NCBI RefSeq assembly: GCF_037042905.1
Contig: NW_026974140.1
Coordinates: 17,038,001-17,102,000 of the forward strand
Direction: 5' to 3'
DNA length: 64,000 nt
Source: Lytechinus pictus
Lineage: Eukaryota > Echinodermata > Echinoidea > Temnopleuroida > Toxopneustidae
Translations under genes and position numbers: made by a program
The notes under the pieces: generated by a model
Told to the model about the DNA's origin: nothing
The model's input: only the letters and a program-made list of their open reading frames with translations
The model's database searches: none
In this document: positions 1-11,454 of the stretch, in pieces
How positions within the stretch are numbered: the first letter of the stretch is position 1
How the letters are laid out: each line of letters begins with the position of its first letter

Positions 1-659
1 TTGCTTTTTTTTAAGTTAATTTTTCCTGGTGTAGAGATAAGTTTCAGTTCTAATAATGCACTTCAAATACATTTTGGAGTGTCTGTTTGAGGCGTTTGGG
101 GCGATTTCACCCTGGCCCCAAAATGCTCGCAACGACAATACGGGGGCATGATGACCCCTAAATTTTTAAAAACTTATTTTTCTATTGAAAATTATCACAA
201 AATTCACCAAAAGTGTGCACGAAAGCCTTCGTATTTCACTTTTAAAACTCCAAAAAGTGCCCAAATGACAAGCTTGGTCGCTTCGCTGTGTCGCTTTCAA
301 CTTGAGAACGTTTACGCGTCTGCTTCCCCCCCCCCCCCCCCTCCTCCGAAAGAAATTCTGTATACGGCCATGCTCTAAAGAGCCTGGCACATTGATTTAT
401 GTATACTTCCATTTTCATTATTTTTATCTCATTATCAACATGGCCTTACGCAGAATTTTTTCCAGGGGGGCCGGGGCCGGAGCATGACGCGCGTAAACTT
501 TCTCAAAAAAATCTTGAAAGCGAGACAGCCACGGGACCAAGCCCAAATGACAAGCTTGGTCGCTTCGCTGTCTCGCTTTCAACTTGAGAACGTTTACGCC
601 AGTGGCGTACCTAGGATTTTCCACAGGGGGGGCAAAATCGTCCGCCAAAAAATTTGACA

Positions 660-699
<40 letters not shown>

Positions 700-1939
700 T
701 CTTCGATCACAAATAAAGGATTTCGTACCAGAAAAAAATTGACAAGCAAAAAAAAAAAAAAAAAAAGGTCTTCAAGCTCGTCTGGGGGGCATTCAAGGTC
801 TTAAAGCTCGTCAGGGGGGGGGGCAAAAAAGGTTTTTCAAGCCCGTCAGGGGGGGCAGATGCCCCCCCTGCCCCCCCCCGTAGGTACGCCAGTGGTTTAC
901 GCGCGTCTGCCCCCACCCCCCGAAAGAAATTCTGTGAACGGCCATGCTCAAAAGAGCATATGGCACATTGATTTATATGTACTTTTCATTTTCATTATTT
1001 TTATCACATTATCATCATGGCCTTACACAGAATTTTTACCGGGGGGGGGGGGAGCAGCTAGGACGCGTGTAAAGTTTCTCAAAAAAATCTTGAAAGCGAG
1101 ACAGCGACGCGACCAAGCTCAAATGACAAGCTTGGTCGCTTCGCTTTTTCAAGATTTTTATGAGAAAGTTTACGCGCGTCCTAGCTGCTACCCCCCCCCC
1201 CCCCGGTAAAAATTCTGTGTAAGGCCATGATGATAATGTGATAAAAATAATGAAAATGAAAAGTACATATAAATCAATGTGCCATATGCTCTTTTGAGCA
1301 TGGCCGTTCACAGAATTTCTTTCGGGGGGTGGGGGCAGACGCGCGTAAACGTTCTCAAGTTGAAAGCGAGACAGCGAAGCGACCAAGCTTGTCATTTGGG
1401 CTTGGTCCCGTGGCTGTCTCGCTTTCAAGATTTTTTTGAGAAAGTTTACGCGCGTCATGCTCCGGCCCCGGCCCCCCTGGAAAAAATTCTGCGTAAGGCC
1501 ATGTTGATAATGAGATAAAAATAATGAAAATGGAAGTATACATAAATCAATGTGCCAGGCTCTTTAGAGCATGGCCGTATACAGAATTTCTTTCGGAGGA
1601 GGGGGGGGGGGGGGAAGCAGACGCGTAAACGTTCTCAAGTTGAAAGCGACACAGCGAAGCGACCAAGCTTGTCATTTGGGCACTTTTTGGAGTTTTAAAA
1701 GTGAAATACGAAGGCTTTCGTGCACACTTTTGGTGAATTTTGTGATAATTTTCAATAGAAAAATAAGTTTTTAAAAATTTAGGGGTCATCATGCCCCCGT
1801 ATTGTCGTTGCGAGCATTTTGGGGCCAGGGTGAAATCGCCCCAAACGCCTCAAACAGACACTCCAAAATGTATTTGAAGTGCATTATTAGAACTGAAACT
1901 TATCTCTACACCAGGAAAAATTAACTTAAAAAAAAGCAA
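1..1939. repeat. Large near-perfect palindrome (foldback element)
   Basis: The first ~1.12 kb reappears as its reverse complement up to ~1,939, turning around a short spacer near 1,118-1,130 (GACCAAG at 1,111-1,117 faces CTTGGTC at 1,131-1,137). The left arm is longer only because it holds a 295-bp insertion (600-894). Each arm contains two related sub-units with G/C homopolymers, a conserved GGCCATG-containing block and short internal hairpins. Open frames here are mirror images in both arms and are low-complexity, so I call none of them coding. The left edge is cut by the window, so the palindrome may extend further. An assembly fold-back artefact cannot be excluded, but the one-sided insertion argues against a simple one. 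Confidence 0.85.
600..894. mobile_element. hAT-type non-autonomous DNA transposon (MITE)
   Basis: The 295-bp insert starts CAGTGGCGTACCTAG and ends with its near-perfect inverted copy. It is flanked by an exact 8-bp duplication GTTTACGC (592-599 and 895-902). Terminal CAGTG/CACTG and an 8-bp target duplication are typical of the hAT superfamily. Deleting the insert and one duplication restores the symmetry of the surrounding palindrome. The interior is poly-A, poly-G and poly-C rich with no coding capacity. Confidence 0.8.
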
Positions 1940-2383
1940 CAAGAAATATTTATAAAAAGTAGAAGGGCCTGTACAAGTACACTGATATTTCACTCTCTCA
2001 GCTCATATGCACTTGATCGACTTCCATCGAGGATTCGGGCTAAATTCCGCCCGCCACTTCCGGGGACCAACCAACGTAGTATTTCGATGAAGAGCACTCC
2101 GTCGATTCACCGGTTGTCCCTACAGTACACGCGCGCCTATGGGGATTGTGAACTGTAGGAAAAATCGTATAAAATTACACTTTTTGATATTTCTACGAAG
2201 ACGAAGTTATATAGAAAATGAAGAATATTACAATCAGACCATATCCCTAGAAAATTGCTTCAAGAAATGTCATTATGAAGAGGAAATGGACAAAAATTTG
2301 TGAAGAAAAATCACGGAAAAGGAAATCGCATCATGAATATTCATATCATGGGCGGTCCCACATTTGCATGTTATAGCGAGTTT
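1940..2383. other. No gene recognised
   Basis: Mixed-composition sequence between the palindrome and the AT satellite. No open frame, RNA gene or repeat structure is supported here. Confidence 0.5.
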
Positions 2384-3310
2384 TCCATTATTTAATAAAT
2401 AATGGCATTATTTAATAAATAATGGCATTATTTAATAAATAATGGTTATTTGTATATAATGGCAAACTGTAAAAATTGTTTATAAATAATGATTATTTAT
2501 AAATAATGGGATATTGAAACAAAATTATTATTTATAAATAATGAAGTAGATATTTCATTATTTAACAAATAATCTTTATTTATAAATAATGGAAAACTCG
2601 AACACTAAATAATGATTATTTATAAATAATGAAGTAGACGTTTTCATTATTTAACAAATAATCATTATTTATAAATAATGGAAAACTCAACAAATTATTT
2701 ATAAATAATGAAAAACAAATAATCATTATTTATAAATAATGAAAAACAAATAATCATTATTTGTAAATAATGAAAAACAAATAATCATTATTTATAAATA
2801 ATGAAAAACAAATAATCATTATTTATAAATAATGAAAAACAAATAATCATTATTTATAAATAATGAAAAACAAATAATCATTATTTGTAAATAATGAAAA
2901 ACAAATAATCATTATTTATAAATAATGAAAAACAAATAATCATTATTTATAAATAATGAAAAACAAATAATCATTATTTGTAAATAATGAAAAACAAATA
3001 ATAATTATTTATAAATAATGAAAAACAAATAATCATTATTTGTAAATAATGAAAAACAAGTAATCATTATTTATAAATAATGAAAAACAAATAATCATTA
3101 TTTATAAATAATGAAAAACAAATAATCATTATTTATAAATAATGGAATGTCGAACTATTATTATTTACAAATAATGAAGTATTACTTGGAATTATATATA
3201 AATAATTAGAAATGATATTTTATATAATAGTAGTTATTTACAAATAAAATGTAAATTATATATAAATAATAGTTATTATTTAATAAATAATGATTATATA
3301 ACAAATAATT
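2384..3310. repeat. AT-rich 31-bp palindromic satellite
   Basis: The core (about 2,692-3,144) is 15 tandem units of 31 bp. Each contains the 16-bp perfect palindrome ATTATTTATAAATAAT followed by GAAAAACAAATAATC. Some units carry TTTGTAAA instead of TTTATAAA; in order the variants read A A G A A A G A A G A G A A A. Flanking sequence (2,384-2,690 and 3,145-3,310) holds decayed versions of the same ATTATTTATAAATAAT box at irregular spacing. There are no spacers of the CRISPR kind. Confidence 0.9.
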
Positions 3311-3503
3311 GTTCTATATAATATTGGTACATTCGGCGCCTCATTGAAACAGCACTGCAAAATGCCTGACGGCAATACTCATTTCCTTCTTTTCCTAAAA
3401 ATCGTAAACTAAGGACAATGGGTGTCTTAAAGGTAAAGTCTATTTTCATATCATGGAGCAAGAATTACTAAGGTTTTGGCAATGATCCAACTATTAATAA
3501 AAA

Positions 3504-3612
3504 CTAGCTAGTTGTTTTGTATAACAAGTGCTATAATTCCATACATTGTACTTTATTTTGTTTGTGACGATTTGATATTTCCAAATGTGAGTATGATATA
3601 AGGTTTCTGACT
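3504..3612. repeat. Dispersed repeat, inverted copy at 16,849-16,958
   Basis: About 109 bp containing ATTCCATACATTGTACTTTA recurs nearly identically, in opposite orientation, at 16,849-16,958. The two copies lie 13 kb apart and are probably ends or fragments of one transposon family. No target duplication was identified. The rest of 3,311-3,820 shows nothing recognisable. Confidence 0.75.
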
Positions 3613-3820
3613 AGATACCTTTATACACCATACACGATTTCCATGAGAAAACGTTAATTTACATAATAAAAGTCAATTGATTTTTATATTCTGGACATAC
3701 TATCAACTTGTCGCAATCTCGGAGTTATTTTTGATTCACATATGACTATGTCTTCTAAAATCTCAAATATCTGTATATCAGAAGTCCAGGGACGCTCATG
3801 GCGCTAGTCCACCAACGGCT

Positions 3821-3923
<103 letters not shown>

Positions 3924-4045
3924 GAAAGAAACATGTACATGTATAATGTCTCACATTTATATATACATATATATATATATATATATACAGTATATATATA
4001 TATATATATATATAAGTGTGATCAATCTTGGCGATGTACGTGTAC

Positions 4046-4206
4046 GGGGGAGTGTTTCATGAAAGGACTTGTCGGACGTTTTATCCGACAAATCCTGTTT
4101 TATCCGACAGTTACTATAGTAACAGTGCCTCTCAGCCAATCAGAATCAAGGAAAGATGTCAGATCTGACATCTTGTCGGACAAAATTGTTGATGAAACGC
4201 TCCCCG
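4046..4206. mobile_element. MITE of the 'GTTTCAT' type
   Basis: About 160 bp with imperfect terminal inverted repeats: GGGGAGTGTTTCATGAAA on the left, and GATGAAACGCTCCCC on the right. Internal short inverted repeats are built on TGTCGGAC/GTCCGACA. The same terminal style recurs at 39.3, 46.2-46.9 and 53.4 kb. No coding capacity. Confidence 0.6.
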
Positions 4207-4245
4207 GGTCTCCTTCATAATTATATTTGAGATCAAGAGTATGGA

Positions 4246-4280
<35 letters not shown>
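4246..4280. repeat. (TA)n microsatellite beside a retroelement
   Basis: Short pure TA tract directly abutting the left arm of the Penelope-like element. A similar tract (7,081-7,140) lies just beyond its right arm, so the element probably landed in a TA-rich site. Confidence 0.85.
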
Positions 4281-4281
<1 letters not shown>

Positions 4282-4649
4282 AATACAAGTTCACGAGGTT
4301 GACTGGAGTTTTATCAAATTTAATTGCAACTCGGAGTTTCACGCAACCTACGTGAGGTGTGATCTTCAGGCAACTGATAAAACTTTTCAATACCATTGAA
4401 CAATGCATAAAATTGTCGCGCAAAGCGCGTTACACCAAGCACGCACATAGTGGGCGCAGGGAACTAGGTAACCAGTGCGCACTGAGGTTTTTTTTATAAT
4501 TTAATGTTTTCCAATGTTTTTCAAATAATCGATATTCCGCGATAGGTGGTTGATCGATTAATCGATAATTAGAGGAGATGCCACAGAATTGATAATAATG
4601 AAAATTATGCCTATAAACTTTAAAGACTGCATCTTTAGTATTGGTGATG

Positions 4650-6790
4650 TCACTGCATTATACGATGTGCGTGCATGGTGATTACGGAAGATCGTCTATG
4701 AAATTGCATAACTTGAACTTGGTTTTGGTGGCGGCATTTCGAAACGAGTCCTGGGCGTTTGTTCAGCAGTGACTGCTTATCAGCGTTCATAATGAGAAGT
4801 TTTTCGGTGAGGCACAGGTCACATCTCTTTGTCTCGTTGGAGTATGCTTGCGCGTGGCTGGCGATGGACCACTTGATGGTATACGGCGTGTCGCGTCGTT
4901 TCAGGTCCCAGATGAACTTCGACAGCTCCGTGCTGTTCTGGTACCGTTCGTGTCGGAAGGATTGGAGGTGGTTATTGTACCTGGACTTGAAGGGGGGGGG
5001 GGGGGGGGCTCCGTGAGGCCAATGTAGGTCATTATCTTGTCTGGCGTTGTTACTTCCGGCGTTGTATGGCAAGTTCCCCCAAGTCTGCGCAGTCCCCCTT
5101 ATCTGCGCGCTCGCGTATCTGCGCGATTCTATTAAAAGAAGATACGCAACGAACACAGAATTTACACATGCAATACATAGACAGGTATTCATAAAAAAAA
5201 TTTGACTCAAAATAGTGGAAAATACTGAATTTAGGGCATTTCATGTGACGGCCTCAAAATGCAGCCTTTCTCATCAAAATCCCTGAATCGTGTGCAAAGT
5301 TAATGAGTGCGCAGACATGGGGTACCAATTTTTTTGTTCAATCTTTCAATGAAAAATTTGGTACACTTACTCATAATAATATAAGGAACATTATTAACTG
5401 AAAGATAAATTTTTGTGAAATAAGAAGAAATTCATGTTAAATCTTAACTCAAATTGTTAGGTGCGCAGACTTGGGGCCCACCATTATAGATGACGTTGGT
5501 AGCCAAGCAATTCCCTTGGAGAGGGCAGAGGTCTTTCTTCCGGCAGTTGCATGTTTTGCTGTTTGATTTATTGTCTACCTTCAGGGCTTGCTTGTTGTGA
5601 GTTTTGATGATGCTGGCGACGTTCGGCATGCAGCTGTGTTTCTATTGAAGATGCGATTGAGTTTTGATTTCTTTGGGAAGTGTTTGTCGACCAGCTTTAG
5701 GAAGATGCAGCCGATATTGGTTGATACGTTCCTGCTGAATGGTGGGTTGAACCAGATAATGTTACGCTGCCTGTTTTTTATTTTCCGTCTTGGTTGGTCA
5801 TTCGTGTAGGACAGGCTATCTGCGTATCCACTGGATCTCAGGGCGTTGTCATACATTGGAGCGGCTTTCTTGAAGGTCTTTTCATCACAGGAGATATTTG
5901 ATACTCGTCTGCTTATGGAAGCTGGGAGGTTGTTGATGATTGATGGTGGATGGTTGGATTGTTTGTGGATGTACATGGGTTGGTCATTTGGCTTCCGGTA
6001 CGGGTAGAACTTGCCGTTGTTCAAGTTGACGGTGATGTCGAGGAAGTTCACGATCTTGAGGTTACAGCTGATGGTGATTTTGAGGTCCAGCTGTTGGAAG
6101 GTTTTCGTCAAGTTTTTCCTGATACGATCAGCTTCACTACCGGAGATGCTTTTGAAGACCATCATCTCTGTAGAGGCCAATGTGCTCCTTGCCATACTGT
6201 TTGGAAAGGATGTTCAGAATGTAGAGGCCCACAGGTTCGCATACTTCAGCTCCGTCAAAGCTGCCCATGTGACGTCGAACAGGCTCCCGCTATCCTTTTT
6301 CTTCCATGGGGTGTCTTTGTCGAACAGGACAGACTTCCTCGCGTGCATGATAATCTTTATGTCTCTGGCTGGGATGTTTATGTACTCCTTTGCAAATTCA
6401 ATGGCCTTTCTCAGTAGTTTTTCAGATATGGACGGGTAAAAGCTGACCACGTCGAAGCTGATGAAAGTATGTTTCTCTTTCTCTTTTATGTTCTTGAACC
6501 ACTCGATAACGGTATTGGTTTTCCGCCATTGGTTAACACATGTCGCCCTTCTGACGGCATTGTTGATATTGTCGAGTATTGATTTACTGATTCTCCCGGT
6601 TTCGCTTTTTGCAGGGTTGATAAGTCTGCATGGAAGTGTGTTTTCAAAATTGTTATTGTGGTCTTTTAGGGTGATGAATGCTTGCTTCTGTGCCATAGTC
6701 TCCATTCTTTTGTCAATCTTTAAGTCAGTGGCGATTGACCGTGCCTCGGTGTTGATACCATTCACTGTTTTGGTGTTGGATGATTGGTAA
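4650..6790 (-). pseudogene. Penelope-like RT/GIY-YIG polyprotein, disrupted
   Basis: Reading from 6,790 leftwards, the frame opens with RT sequence including FISFDVVSFYPSI (6,214-6,765). A frameshift follows, then a catalytic Y-R-D-D-G box (codons at about 6,161-6,172). The thumb/linker comes next with NFLDITVNL and IIWFNPPFS (5,581-6,195), then a Cys-rich CNCRKKDLCPLQGNC stretch (about 5,500-5,560). The GIY-YIG endonuclease tail follows, with T-Y-I-G-L-T-E near 5,010-5,030 and FKSRYNNHLQSFRHERY (4,960-5,000), ending at 4,650. At least one frameshift, a poly-G run and a ~400-bp insertion break the frame. It is a dead copy of an element that encoded RT for target-primed reverse transcription. 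Confidence 0.85.
5072..5485. mobile_element. Nested TIR DNA transposon in the Penelope endonuclease
   Basis: About 400 bp bounded by perfect 15-bp inverted repeats CCCCAAGTCTGCGCA (near 5,082) and TGCGCAGACTTGGGG (near 5,463-5,477). A GTGCGCAGACATGGGG copy lies internally near 5,307. It separates the codons for N-V-I-Y-N from the rest of the GIY-YIG domain. Exact borders and target duplication are unclear. No coding capacity. Confidence 0.7.
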
Positions 6791-7080
6791 CAAAAAATAT
6801 TTAAAAAAAAACCTCAGTGCGCACTGGTTACCTAGTTTCCTGCGCCCACTATGTGCGTGCTTGGTGTAACGCGCTTTGCGCGACAATTTTATGCATTGTT
6901 CAATGGTATTGAAAAATTTTATCAGTAGCCTGAAGATCGCACCTCACGTAGGTTGCGTGAAACTCCGAGTTGCAATTAAATTTGATGAACCTCCAGTCAA
7001 CCTTGTGAACTTGTATTTATTATTCAAAGCTCTTCCTGTGAAGGACATCGAGCACTCTATACAAGGATAGAATTCCCGAA

Positions 7081-7107
7081 GTATATATATATACTGTATA
7101 TATATAC

Positions 7108-7140
<33 letters not shown>
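7081..7140. repeat. (TA)n microsatellite
   Basis: TA-rich tract that supplies the TA target of the next element. Confidence 0.85.
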
Positions 7141-7143
<3 letters not shown>

Positions 7144-8075
7144 TGCGTATCAAAAAAAGGTTTACACTCTGAAAAAATCCTGTAAAATTATACATTTGTA
7201 ATATCCTGAAAATTTTTCCACATTTTAACATTGGTGCAGATCCATCTGAGCAAATGACGATTTAACTGTCGAAAAATATTTCCGCTTGAGTGAGCACCAC
7301 TTACTTTTGAAAAATTAGTGAAAAATGATTTCACTTTGAAATAGTTATGCGAATAAAAGTAGACCTTAATCATGAAGAACACATTTAATTTACCTAGTAA
7401 AATTGATTTGAAGATAAGTCTTTTACCTTTTTTAACTTGTTTCCTTGCCCAAAACACTTCGAAGAATGCATTGCGCCCCTACCCACTCCCCCATGCACAC
7501 ACCGAGGCCAACGTGACAATATTTGCTTTACACTGAGCTGTGATTTACATTAAATGGCTAAGGCTTGATTTTTTTTATTTTGTTAATCATTGTCAAGCTT
7601 TTAAATTATAAAAACTTAGTGAAAAAATGCTGGAAATGTCTGATATAAACTTTGGTTCAGATTCAGTTATGTCCTCAGATCCAACTGGCACAAAAAAGGT
7701 AAAGGTTGTGCTTACTAAGTGTTGAAATTTTAATTTGGGTGGCAAAATTGTTACAACTATGCTTAAATGTATCCGTTTTATTTCAATTGACTAAAAGTGC
7801 AAGGGAAATGTATGAGAAATGTTTCGCAGGGTAAGTTTGATTTCGCCCTTTCCCCTTGACACAGTGTGAAAGCGAGCATTTCTGCGCAAACAGATTTCTG
7901 CGAGCTTTACAAAAATGGACAGTGCTCACTCAAGTGTAACATTCTGTCAAAACTTTTACTTTTATTGGATAGAAGAGACCCAAACCCAAGAATACATGAG
8001 AAAAAATTACCCACATGTTATATAATTTTTAATTCCCATGGCTTTTTCAAAGTGTAATTTTTTTGATACGCACTG
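7141..8075. mobile_element. Tc1/mariner-like non-autonomous element, copy 1
   Basis: A 935-bp element beginning CAGTGCGTATCAAAAAAA and ending in the exact inverse, flanked by TA on both sides as expected for the Tc1/mariner superfamily. No transposase is recognisable; the open frames are short and AT-biased. A second copy, lacking its right end, lies at 37,532-38,478 in the same orientation, inside an intron of the carrier gene. Confidence 0.85.
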
Positions 8076-8095
8076 TATATACGTATATAATATAT

Positions 8096-10135
8096 TTAAT
8101 TCAATTCAATTCAATTTGCAATTATTTCATTCTCGATAAAAACAATTATAAAGCAAGGTATGAGAAACAATATATTTACAAGCAAGAGTAAAAATGAAAA
8201 TTAAATGGGGAACTGCATAGATAAAGCCAAGTGGCCTTGTGTAAGCGCAGTTCCCAAAAACATTAATAACATGACATGGTATAGAGGAACAATAAGATAA
8301 AGAATAAAACATGATATATAAACAAGGAAAAAAACAGAAAAAACAACATAAAAATGTGTCAATCTACAAAAAAAATTACTATACATATTTAAGATATAGG
8401 AACTGCTTCAATCTTTTTTGAATGACCTAACAGACTTGCTTTCAATTACATCTCTAGGGGTAGAGTTCCAAATCACAGGGAAATTATGTCTTACACATTT
8501 CATTACGTTATTAGTTTTAACTGGCCATAGGTGGAATTAATCTTTAAAACGGGTGTTGTGATTATGTATCCGGTGACTAAGGGTAAACATTTTATAGATA
8601 TTAAGAGGTAGTCTATTCTGGAAATAAAAGAAACCAATTAATGCAATAAAAAAATGATACAAATCATAAATATCAAGAGACTTTATTTTTCGAAACAATT
8701 GGGCAGAATAGGCTTGATAATGACATCCCATACACATGCGAAGGGCTTTTTTCTGCAATTTAAATATTTTTTTGTAATTTCGTTCGACTGCAATTGCCCC
8801 AAACAACAACACAATAATTAAGATATGACAACATGAAATAATTGTTTAATAGTAATAATGCAGAAGTTGGAAGGGAGTCGTTTAACCTGTATAGGATACC
8901 AATACATTTAGATACTTTTTGGGTGACTTTTTTTAACATGAGTGTCCCATTGCATATTATAGTCTATATAAACACCTAAAAAATTAACACTATTTACCTT
9001 TTTAATTGGAACTTTGTCTATTTCAAGCAATAAATTATTGAGTGAATTAGAAATGCAAGACTGCCTATGGAAAAGAGTAATATACATGTAATTAGTTTTA
9101 CTAGGATTTATTAACAACCTGTTTGATTTGAACCATTTTGTAACTTTATCTAATTCAACATTGATATCATTTTGTATATTAAGATTATAAGGTTGGTTGT
9201 ATATTAAAGTGGTATCATCGGCATACATAATGTATTCAAATCTATTTGAGGAATGTATGAGGTCGTTGATGTAAATTAGAAACAATAGCGGACCGAGAAT
9301 AGAACCTTATTAAAAACAACATATTGGTATCTATCAGAAAGATAACTTTTGAACCAAGAAAGTGGTAAGCCCCTAACCCCATAGTATTCTAATTTGGAAA
9401 GAAGTATTTTGTGATCGACAACATCAAAAGCTTTAGAAAGGTCCATGAAAATTCCTATGCAAAATTTATTAGTATGAATAGATGTCAAAACTTTATCTTG
9501 TAATTCTATCAAAGCGTGTGCAGTATAGTGATTTTTTCTAAACCCGTATTGTGAATCTGTGAGAATTTTATTGTTTAAACAAAATGAATACAGTCTATTG
9601 TAAATACATTTTTCAAACAACTTAGAAATAGACGGTAGAATAGATATAGGCCTATAATTATCAAATTTATGAGGGTCATCTTTTTTAAATACTGTAGTTA
9701 TCTTAGCTATTTTCAACTTATCAGGGACCGATCCTGTGGAGAGAGAGAGATTAAATATGAATACCAATGGCTGTACAATATAAAAAATAACTTTTTTCAA
9801 TAAATTAGTACTAAGATTATCAAATCCAGTGGAATTGCTACTACTTAATGAATTACATATTTGAATGACCTCATTTTCCGTTATAGGATTTCAGAAAAAA
9901 GATTTGTCAATATGATCAATGAGAAAAATCTTTATAAGAAGTGTAATTAGGAGAATTAATTATAGATGTGTTTATCCGTCTGGAGGAGTTTATAAAATGT
10001 TGATTAAATTCAGTCGCTATGTGTTGTGGGTCACAAACCTTTTCACTCCCACTAAAAAAGAATTCAGGTAAAGACGTTTTAGGTTTGTTTAATAGTGAGT
10101 TTATGACTGACCAGGTCTGTTTTGTATTGTCTATA
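8096..10135 (-). mobile_element. CR1/L2-group LINE, 5'-truncated
   Basis: Transcribed right to left. The 3' end is an AATTC-rich tail (8,096-8,118). The upstream side stops near 10,135, soon after coding sequence typical of the stretch before the RT (about 9,900-10,130). There is no endonuclease or ORF1, so the copy is 5'-truncated, as is usual for LINE insertions. Confidence 0.85.
8537..9800 (-). pseudogene. CR1/L2-group reverse transcriptase remnant
   Basis: 9,800-9,276 encodes RT fingers and palm (DNYRPISILPSISKLFEK, then MDLSKAFDVVDH). 9,285-8,908 resumes after a small deletion and frameshift in the G-V-P-Q-G box, with the catalytic Y-A-D-D-T and the SNRLLINPSKT motif. 8,812-8,537 gives the C-terminal region (LQKKALRMCMGC, SHRIHNHNTR). 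At least two frame breaks make it non-functional. Confidence 0.85.
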
Positions 10136-10239
10136 TAAATGTATTTCTATATACATCTCTTTGCATATTATATTGATAGACTATAAAAAAATAAATCTTT
10201 AAAAGAAATATTAAGAATGAAAAAGAGTGAATAGTGTGC

Positions 10240-10800
10240 CATATTTATAAATCATGATATCAATGGCTGGGGAAGATAATAAAGAAACATAATCTAGATA
10301 ATTAAAGAGTGTATTGCGTATGTATTGATTTTAATATAAATGCTTATGATTAATATTAAGGAAATATATCTTGATAATAAAAGAGTGCATTGTGTATGTA
10401 TTTATTTCATAGATATGATTCATAATGAAGAAACATATCTTCATGATTAAATATTGTATTGTGTATGTATTTATTTTAATTTATGAATTATAATGAAGAA
10501 TTTTTTATTATTATTATTAAGTAGTGTATTGTCCATTTATTATAATGTATATGACTCATTATAAAGGAACATATCATTCATGATTAAAGAGGGTATCTTG
10601 TACGTATTTATTTTAATGTATATTAATCATTATACAGAAACATATCTCGATGATTGTGTGTATTGTGTATGTATTTGTTTTAATGTATATGAATAAAGAA
10701 ACATATCTTGATGATTAAAGAATGTGTTGTGTATGTATTGATTGAATGTATTTAAATCATCATATTGATGGGTAAAGAAGATATAACAAAGAAACATCTT
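10240..10800. repeat. Decayed ~75-bp AT-rich tandem repeat
   Basis: Phrases such as TGTGTATGTATTTATTTTAA and GAAACATATCTTGATGATTA recur six to seven times at roughly 70-80-bp spacing with substitutions and small indels, indicating an old minisatellite. Sequence from 10,800 to 11,450 shows no further structure. Confidence 0.6.
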
Positions 10801-11454
10801 AATGTAATTATACTGTTGCTGATGATATGTAAGACAGACAGTTATCTAATGATTATTTTGTTACGGGTTTATAGCATAATATTTGAGTTACAAATAGAAC
10901 TGTTCTGTAGCTTTAGGTCATATAGACATGATTGTTAGATATGTATATACACGTAGAATAATAATCATCACCATCTGGTTAAATAGTGAGAAAAATATAT
11001 CCTCATGATTTTGCGTGTGAGACAAGAGTTAACTATGATGATACGTCAATAACTATAGCAATAATTATTGTTGAATTCTTGTCTCTTATTCTAAATATAT
11101 ATGCACAATTCTGTCGTGTCTTAATCACAATCCGCTGCTATATAATAGTAACTATTACAGCACTTTTCTTTTGCAAAAAAAAAACTTTCACTGCATTTAC
11201 AATGACATATACCATACAGTAAAGTTATAACATTGAAAAATAAATATAGGTTTTATGTTTAGCTTTTATAATTGACCTTCTTTACTATCAGTGAGACATA
11301 AGAACAGTGGTAAATGCATTAACTATTAAAAAAAGAACTAGACGTTCAACTTTCGCAACATTATGATACGAAAAGTGATGTCTCAGGGAACAAGTGAATT
11401 ACACAAGAAAAGTCTCATGGACTATTTAATGTTGAGCGTCTATATAAGTTTAAT

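Larger units (their letters stand above)
4276..7033 (-). mobile_element. Penelope-like retroelement with inverted terminal arms
   Basis: A ~2.75-kb element. Its left end (4,276-4,494) and right end (6,811-7,033) are inverted copies of about 215 bp, both containing the palindromic GCGCAAAGCGC/GCGCTTTGCGC block. They enclose a broken reverse transcriptase plus GIY-YIG endonuclease frame on the minus strand. Inverted or direct long terminal arms (pLTRs) are characteristic of Penelope-like elements. A smaller DNA transposon is nested inside the endonuclease region (about 5,072-5,485). Confidence 0.85.

Noticed and set aside
148..1792. Mirror-image open frames on both strands of the palindrome
   Set aside because: They are shadows of inverted repeats with G/C homopolymers; no conserved protein motifs.
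2692..3144. Regularly spaced 31-bp repeats, CRISPR-like at first sight
   Set aside because: Units are contiguous with no variable spacers, and the DNA is eukaryotic; this is a satellite.
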